61,837 bases of DNA, taken from Heterotrichella gracilis. Lineage: Eukaryota; Sar; Xanthophyceae; Tribonematales; Xanthonemataceae. The stretch is taken from assembly GCA_032358255.1 (NCBI GenBank), contig JAULBX010025409.1:1-61837 (forward strand), in the 5' to 3' direction. The position numbers were made by a program, and so were the translations under genes. The notes beneath the pieces are model-generated. The model did not search any database, was not told the DNA's origin, and saw only the letters and a program-made list of their open reading frames with translations. Below, piece by piece: positions 56,963 through 61,837 of the stretch (position 1 is its first letter; the number at the start of each line of letters is the position of its first letter).

Positions 56963-58620
56963 GGTGAGGCTGCCAGAGGTGGCAGAGGATGCATGCATGC
57001 ATGTGTGCCCCTCCGTTTCATAGCCCTGCACCACGGAAACTCCAACGCTATACAACGTATCAACTCTAAGTGTAATTATAAGGCTTTAACTCTGGGCAAA
57101 CGCTGAAATAGCAGTGTCTATGAGAAACTGCTCGGGAGTGAAACACCCCCCTTGATACTGCTTCATGCCCAACACCTTGCTTCGCACGCCTGTCAGTCAC
57201 TGCCCTTGACCTTGTTCGGTTCGCCTGAAGACTGTTCAGCCTCTATTGTCGAGTTTGCAGTAGCCCTTCAGGTATCAATCCGTCGTGCAACAGGTCTGGT
57301 GGATGTCCCGCACACATAGCCTTGGGCTAACCTCCCCCAAGCTCCCAGTGGCAACAAGGAGACGGTTTTGAACATGTTTTGCCAGCTCAAGCGCAGCAGT
57401 GCTTCCCTTAGTTTTCCCCGCACTCGTACTGGCACACACAAGCCAGTCAGCCAACAGAGAAGCAGGCCCCACCACAGTACAGTCGCCACTGCGCAGCCGC
57501 AGGGTATGAGCTCTCTGTGGTGACTTATTTCAGTACCAGCTGCGAGCTGATAGAGCATCTTATTTCCCATCGCCCACTGGGTTGCCACAGCCGTGTCTCA
57601 AATGTTGCACTTTCTTTGCCCTACAGGGAACACCGCAAAGAGCATCACAGTTGATTTTCCAGACGCCACCAGCACGATGGTGCGGGTGAGCGCCAATGAA
57701 GGCCTTCAACTCTTCCTAGAGCACGAGGACGGCTCCCATTTGCTGGACAAGGACGGGAAGCCGGTGCGTGATGCGCGCAGCTTGCAGCATGGCGGGCACT
57801 ACACCATCTGCCTGTGGCCAGACGTCAAAGTGAAGGTGGCTACTGGCAACGGGGAAACAAGAGAGTACACCTGGTCACGAGTGGATGAGAGGAAGCTGGC
57901 CTCCTTATGCGAACGCTGTGGTCTGGCTGGACTTGCTCCCCAGGACCGCCCCACCACCCTGCTGCCACATAGCATGCTGGAGCATGACAATGCCTATGTG
58001 GGGGTGCCAAAGGGGCGAGTTTCTTTCTCTGAGCAGGTGACCAAGCCCTTTATGCTGTTTCCACTTGCTGTTGTGCCTGCTGTGTTGTGCTGCTGTCAGG
58101 CAGTGCCCCAAAAGCTCCTGTGCTGTTGGCATGTGTTTGTGCCTCAAGCTCCCTGGATCGAGAAGCGCGGTGCGCACGCTTTCTTGTAGGTGCAACGAGT
58201 CAACCGGCAAGATGATGATGATGATGATGATGATGAGCTCTATGGTAAGCTCTCTGTGGTGACCACTCTTACGCTTTAGGACCTGGGCAGCTTTGCTGCG
58301 CCTAGCATTGAGCCCCACCGTTTACAAGCACGCTTGGGTGCTGATCCATGTTGGCTGTTGCTGGGGTTAACAAACACCTTGGTGCGGTTGCCTGCATTGG
58401 TTAGAACCCAACTGTGCTTGGTGTCTGGGTGGGGTTCAATGCTGCGCGCAGCAAAGTTGCGCAGCTCGGATTTTGGGCGGGATTAACTAATAACACCCAG
58501 TCCTGTGTTGTGTTGTGGGGCGAACTGTTGTGTGAAATCACACGTACATGCACCACCTGCCATGGCCCCATGTCTCACCCCTTGATCGCTCCCTCACCCC
58601 TTCCCAGATAGCACCCCTGT
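56963..58620 (+). repeat. Segmental duplication, copy 2 (partner 53253-54900)
   Basis: This is the 5' part of the second paralogue and its flank. The first exons of both copies are exactly 130 nt and the domain exons 410 nt, showing that frame has been maintained since duplication. Confidence 0.85.
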
Positions 58621-60418
58621 GTGAGCTCATGCAGCAAGCTCGTGCTGATAGAGCCTGTTGTTTCCCACTCCCACTGGGGTGCCACAGCCGTGTCTAAAAT
58701 GTTGCACTTTGTTGGCCTACAGGGAACACTGCAAAGAGCATCACAGTAGAAATTCCAGACGCCACGAGCACGAAGGTGCGGCTGGGCACCAATGAAGGCC
58801 TTCAACTCTTCCTAAAGCACGAGGACGGCTCACATTTGCTGGACAAGGACGGGAAGCCGGTGCGTGATGCGCGCAGCTTGCAGCATGGCGGGCACTACAC
58901 CATCTGCCTGTGGCCAGACGTCAAAGTGAAGGTGGCTACTGGCAACGGGGAGTCAACAGAGTACACCTGGTCACGAGTGGATGAGAGGAAGCTGGCCTCC
59001 TTATGCGAACGCTGTGGTCTGGCTGGACTTGCTTACCAGGGCCGCCCCACCACCCTCCTGCCACACAGCATGCTCGAGCATGGCAATACGTATGTGGGGG
59101 TGCCAAAGGGGCGTGTTTATTTCTCTGAGCAGGTGACCAAGCCCTTTATGCTGTTTCACTTGCTGTTGTGCCTGCTGTGTTGTGCTGCTGTCAGGCAGTG
59201 CCCCAAAAGCTCCTGTGCTGTTGGCATGTGTTTGTGCCTCAAGCTCCCTGGATCCTGAAGCGCTGTGCTTCTTGTAGGTACAAGTCAACGGGCAAGATGA
59301 CGTGGACAACCTTGCGGCGGACTTTGAGGACGTTGCCTTGACCTCACTGGCAATAGAGTTGTGCAAGACGCAGTTCCCTGGGGCTGAAGTGCTTTCCATC
59401 CGCCAACCGAGGGGGGGGTATGTGTATGCAGGAAGTGTGTTTCTACAGCTGGATGTCGCCTGCAAGCTTCGGACACCCACAGGGGAGGTGATTGCTGTGA
59501 TTGGCAAGCGATCTGGCGTACTCAGTATCCAGGATATCCTCGACGTCTGGAACGCCATGGGGACAATACGGTGGGTGGTCACTGCAGTACACTGGTTGTC
59601 TAGTCATGCACCTGTATTCTCGTGGGTACAACTGGAGGACGAGCACGCTTGCAATAAATCGCCATGAGGTGGGCTGTTAACTTGCTTCTCGAGTGGTTGC
59701 TTCCCCTTGGCTGGTGGGCAACTGCCTTCCACAGAAACGTTGGACATCGCTGCTAACCTCTTGCGCGGTTATCTACGGTGCACATCCAGCTATCTTTTTG
59801 CATGCAAAGTTTCGCACTGCTGGGAGTATTCTTTACTGTCACATGTTGCAACCTAGGGTCAAGCTTGATTGCAGTTGACTTGTGCACTGTACTACTAGCA
59901 GTGCCAGGCTAGTTGGTGTAGCCCAAAGGATGCATGCCGATCTGGCTGTATTGCTGGAGCAGACTTATAGCTGACAGTATAAATGTTGGTCGTTGCAGGA
60001 CATATGTGAAGTTTCATCCGGAGATTCAGAAGGACTTTGGAGATGTTCAGAAGTTCACGTGCTACTTGTTTGCGCACATGGTTCCTGAAGGGAAGCAGGA
60101 AGCGCTGGAGAAGCTGAGCTTGCATTTTGGCGTTCCAGTGGTCATGCTGGGTGGAGCAGACAATGAGGGTGTGCCACATTTCAGGTACTTTCTTGCATGC
60201 TTGGTATGTTGTTCACCGACAAGGTGTAAGTGTAGCCCAAATTACATCTTCTGAGGATGGTGGCGCCTTGCTCATCACTCAGGCAGCATGTCAGGTCCTG
60301 CGCATTGCCAAATTGATTTGCAAAATGCACCAAACTGCTTGGGGAAGTTGGGATCAGCTTTGTCCTGATCACCCTTGCTGTTTGTTGCAGGCAACCACAT
60401 GAGATTGCATTGTACTGA
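57374..60418 (+). CDS. Tandem paralogue 2: two unrecognised domains plus a C-terminal domain
   Basis: Seven exons: 57374-57503, 57627-58036, 58190-58244, 58723-59132, 59278-59570, 59999-60184 and 60391-60418 (503 aa). It begins MFCQLKRSSASLSFPRTRTG and has two close copies of the 410-nt domain exon separated by an Asp-run linker (one Asp longer than in paralogue 1). It then extends into a C-terminal region with LAIELCKTQFPGAEVLSIRQ, FLQLDVACKLRTPTGEVIAV, IGKRSG, SIQDILDVWNAMGTIR and FGVPVVMLGGADNEG. The start of that exon (VQVNGQDDVDN) is homologous to the linker exon, so domain plus linker is the repeated unit. An LD...EVIAVIGK pattern is loosely compatible with a PD-(D/E)XK-like nuclease fold, at low confidence. 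The function is unknown. Confidence 0.75.
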
Positions 60419-61837
60419 GGGCATTGCGCTGGAATGTTGGTGCCTGGAAGGTTTGCTTCAAGCCAGGGTATGTTGCAATGCCGGGCAGCACTATCAAGTC
60501 TTCAAACTGTAGTATGGCGGCATGTCGTTTGGCTTTTCCAAGTACTGCCGTTCCAGCTCCCCACCTGCTGTAGCTCAAGATTGGCAAGATTCAATTACCC
60601 CTGGCGGGGTAGATAATATGGCGTCGAAGCCCTGGTGTTGGTGCTGGATGATTGCTGTATTTTTAATAATATTAGCAGCCGACATTGTATAAAAGACATT
60701 AATTGAAGTTGGGGCTGCATGATTAGTATGTGTGAATGAAGTAACATTTGTGTTTATCTGTTGTGGTCTCCATTTTTCCGCAAATAAAACAGCAATGATG
60801 TGGACTAAAGTTGTATGCCGCGTGAGGCCATGGCAAATAATCACGACAGCAAATCGGACTCGCTTGCATGCCTAATCTATGTTGCATCACATTGTATTGA
60901 GAATGTCTAGTCTTTTCATCATTTAGAATGTCTAGTCTTCATCATTTAGAATGATGCATGCATGGTGCATTACATGGGGTTGTTCTTGGCATCATCTGTA
61001 GTTGTGATGTCACCAGGTTTAGCAAGATTTTGCAAGTAAGAGGTCACTTTTGCAGCAGCAGATGGTGCGAACCAATTGAAATTGGCAATCAGAGCTGATC
61101 ATAATAATTGTAATAATGTATGTTGTGTCTGTGACTTCAGGGGCACACGAGGCAATAAGCCGATGACGGCTGGGAATGCCTTTTGTTTGTTTGTTTGTGT
61201 CTGTGACATTGTTGCTGAGTATAGTGATTGTAACGTGACCTTGTCTGGCACTGCCAGTCTGGTTGAATCAATCAGATATACGGAATAAAAGGAAATGCCC
61301 ACAGGTGAATTTCAACAGTTGATGTGCAGAGCAATAGATGCGGATGAATAACCCTGATGAACGCCGCAAACGCACAGCTGAACAGCTGCTGCAATCCAGC
61401 GCCACCTTACTCAGCTCTGGACCTGAGCCAAAACCCTCAGGTACACCGGCCGGCCCACCGGCCGGCTCATCATGCTGCATGCCTCCAAATTGGATGCTGC
61501 TCGCACCAGCACTGGGCGAGCTTGCACCAGCAAGCGCTTTAGTCAAAGGTGCACCTAGGGCAGACCCAAACAGACTCAAACCCAGGCCCTACACTCAGTT
61601 TAGTACCCTATGCAGAACAGAATTCACCCCGCACCGTCAAGCCCACAGGCTGCATGTCAGAGACTCTGCTCTCCATGATGGCTCGAAGGAGAGCAGAGGA
61701 ATGAAATGGAATGCAAACAGCAAGCAATGTGAAACAAAGATCCCACGGCACGAAATCCTAACCCCCTTCAGGGTTAAGTCTCTCCACTGCCATCCAAAAG
61801 CCCTGGCGCACACCCTAAACCCAAATTTGGGTTAGGG
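60419..61837. other. Right-hand end, no supported gene
   Basis: The first ~900 bp are AT-richer with no exon. Near the edge a possible first exon starts at ATG 61338 (MRMNNPDERRKRTAEQLLQS) and reaches a CCTCAG|GTACAC donor-like site near 61440; this is too weak to call a gene. CCGGCCGG palindromes occur at 61448-61465. The window ends in AACCC...GGGTTAGGG. Confidence 0.3.

Larger units (their letters stand above)
55502..57373. other. Region between the tandem paralogues
   Basis: No gene is supported. It holds the TTTAGGG tract and long hairpin (separate entries) and, from about 56963, the duplicated 5' flank of the second paralogue. Open frames at 56136-56534 and 56544-56780 show no domain. 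Confidence 0.4.

Noticed and set aside
59278..60418. Firm assignment of the C-terminal domain as a PD-(D/E)XK nuclease
   Set aside because: Only a loose spacing of LD and VIGK residues supports it. Without a profile search it stays a suggestion.

Overview
The window looks like nuclear DNA of a green alga (Chlorophyta or a prasinophyte lineage). The genes are interrupted by many GT-AG introns. One gene encodes an RWP-RK transcription factor, a family typical of green plants and algae. Another encodes a complete pyruvate carboxylase, which green algae have and land plants lack. Plant-type telomere motifs (TTTAGGG/AAACCCT) are scattered through the introns. No database search was possible. Gene models were built by joining open exons at AG/GT boundaries with matching phase, and the exon sums were checked for frame.

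Layout. 109-2161 (-): N-terminal part of a DUF21/CNNM-type membrane protein, running off the left edge. 3739-12914 (+): a 19-exon leucine-rich-repeat receptor kinase (1055 aa as modelled). 14336-25925 (+): a 21-exon pyruvate carboxylase (1271 aa). 27683-35929 (+): an array of four kinase-related modules built from the same exon set, split by one nonsense codon and two frameshifts. 38831-44721 (+): an 8-exon RWP-RK factor (904 aa). 47840-52206 (-): a 6-exon polytopic membrane protein of unknown function (408 aa). 52558-53167 (+): a tentative small two-exon gene. 53661-55501 and 57374-60418 (+): two tandem paralogues carrying duplicated copies of an unrecognised ~135-residue domain; only the second has a further C-terminal domain. 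The stretches between genes show no supported coding content.

The main unexpected signal cuts across genes. Nearly every multi-exon gene has decayed direct copies of its own exon ends, splice site included, lying within about 70-450 bp of the real exon ('exon shadows'). I count more than twenty. They range from a copy with about two mismatches (51019-51091) to barely recognisable ones. In two introns the exon end plus donor plus a TTTAGGG-like tract is repeated four or five times in a row. This suggests introns here grow by repeated local tandem duplication across splice junctions, often with telomere-like sequence at the joints.

The same duplication habit is seen at larger scale in the kinase array, where whole exon-intron modules were copied and recombined with phase preserved, and in the tandem gene pair near the right end. 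The genes share no obvious pathway; what links them is this mode of local sequence amplification.
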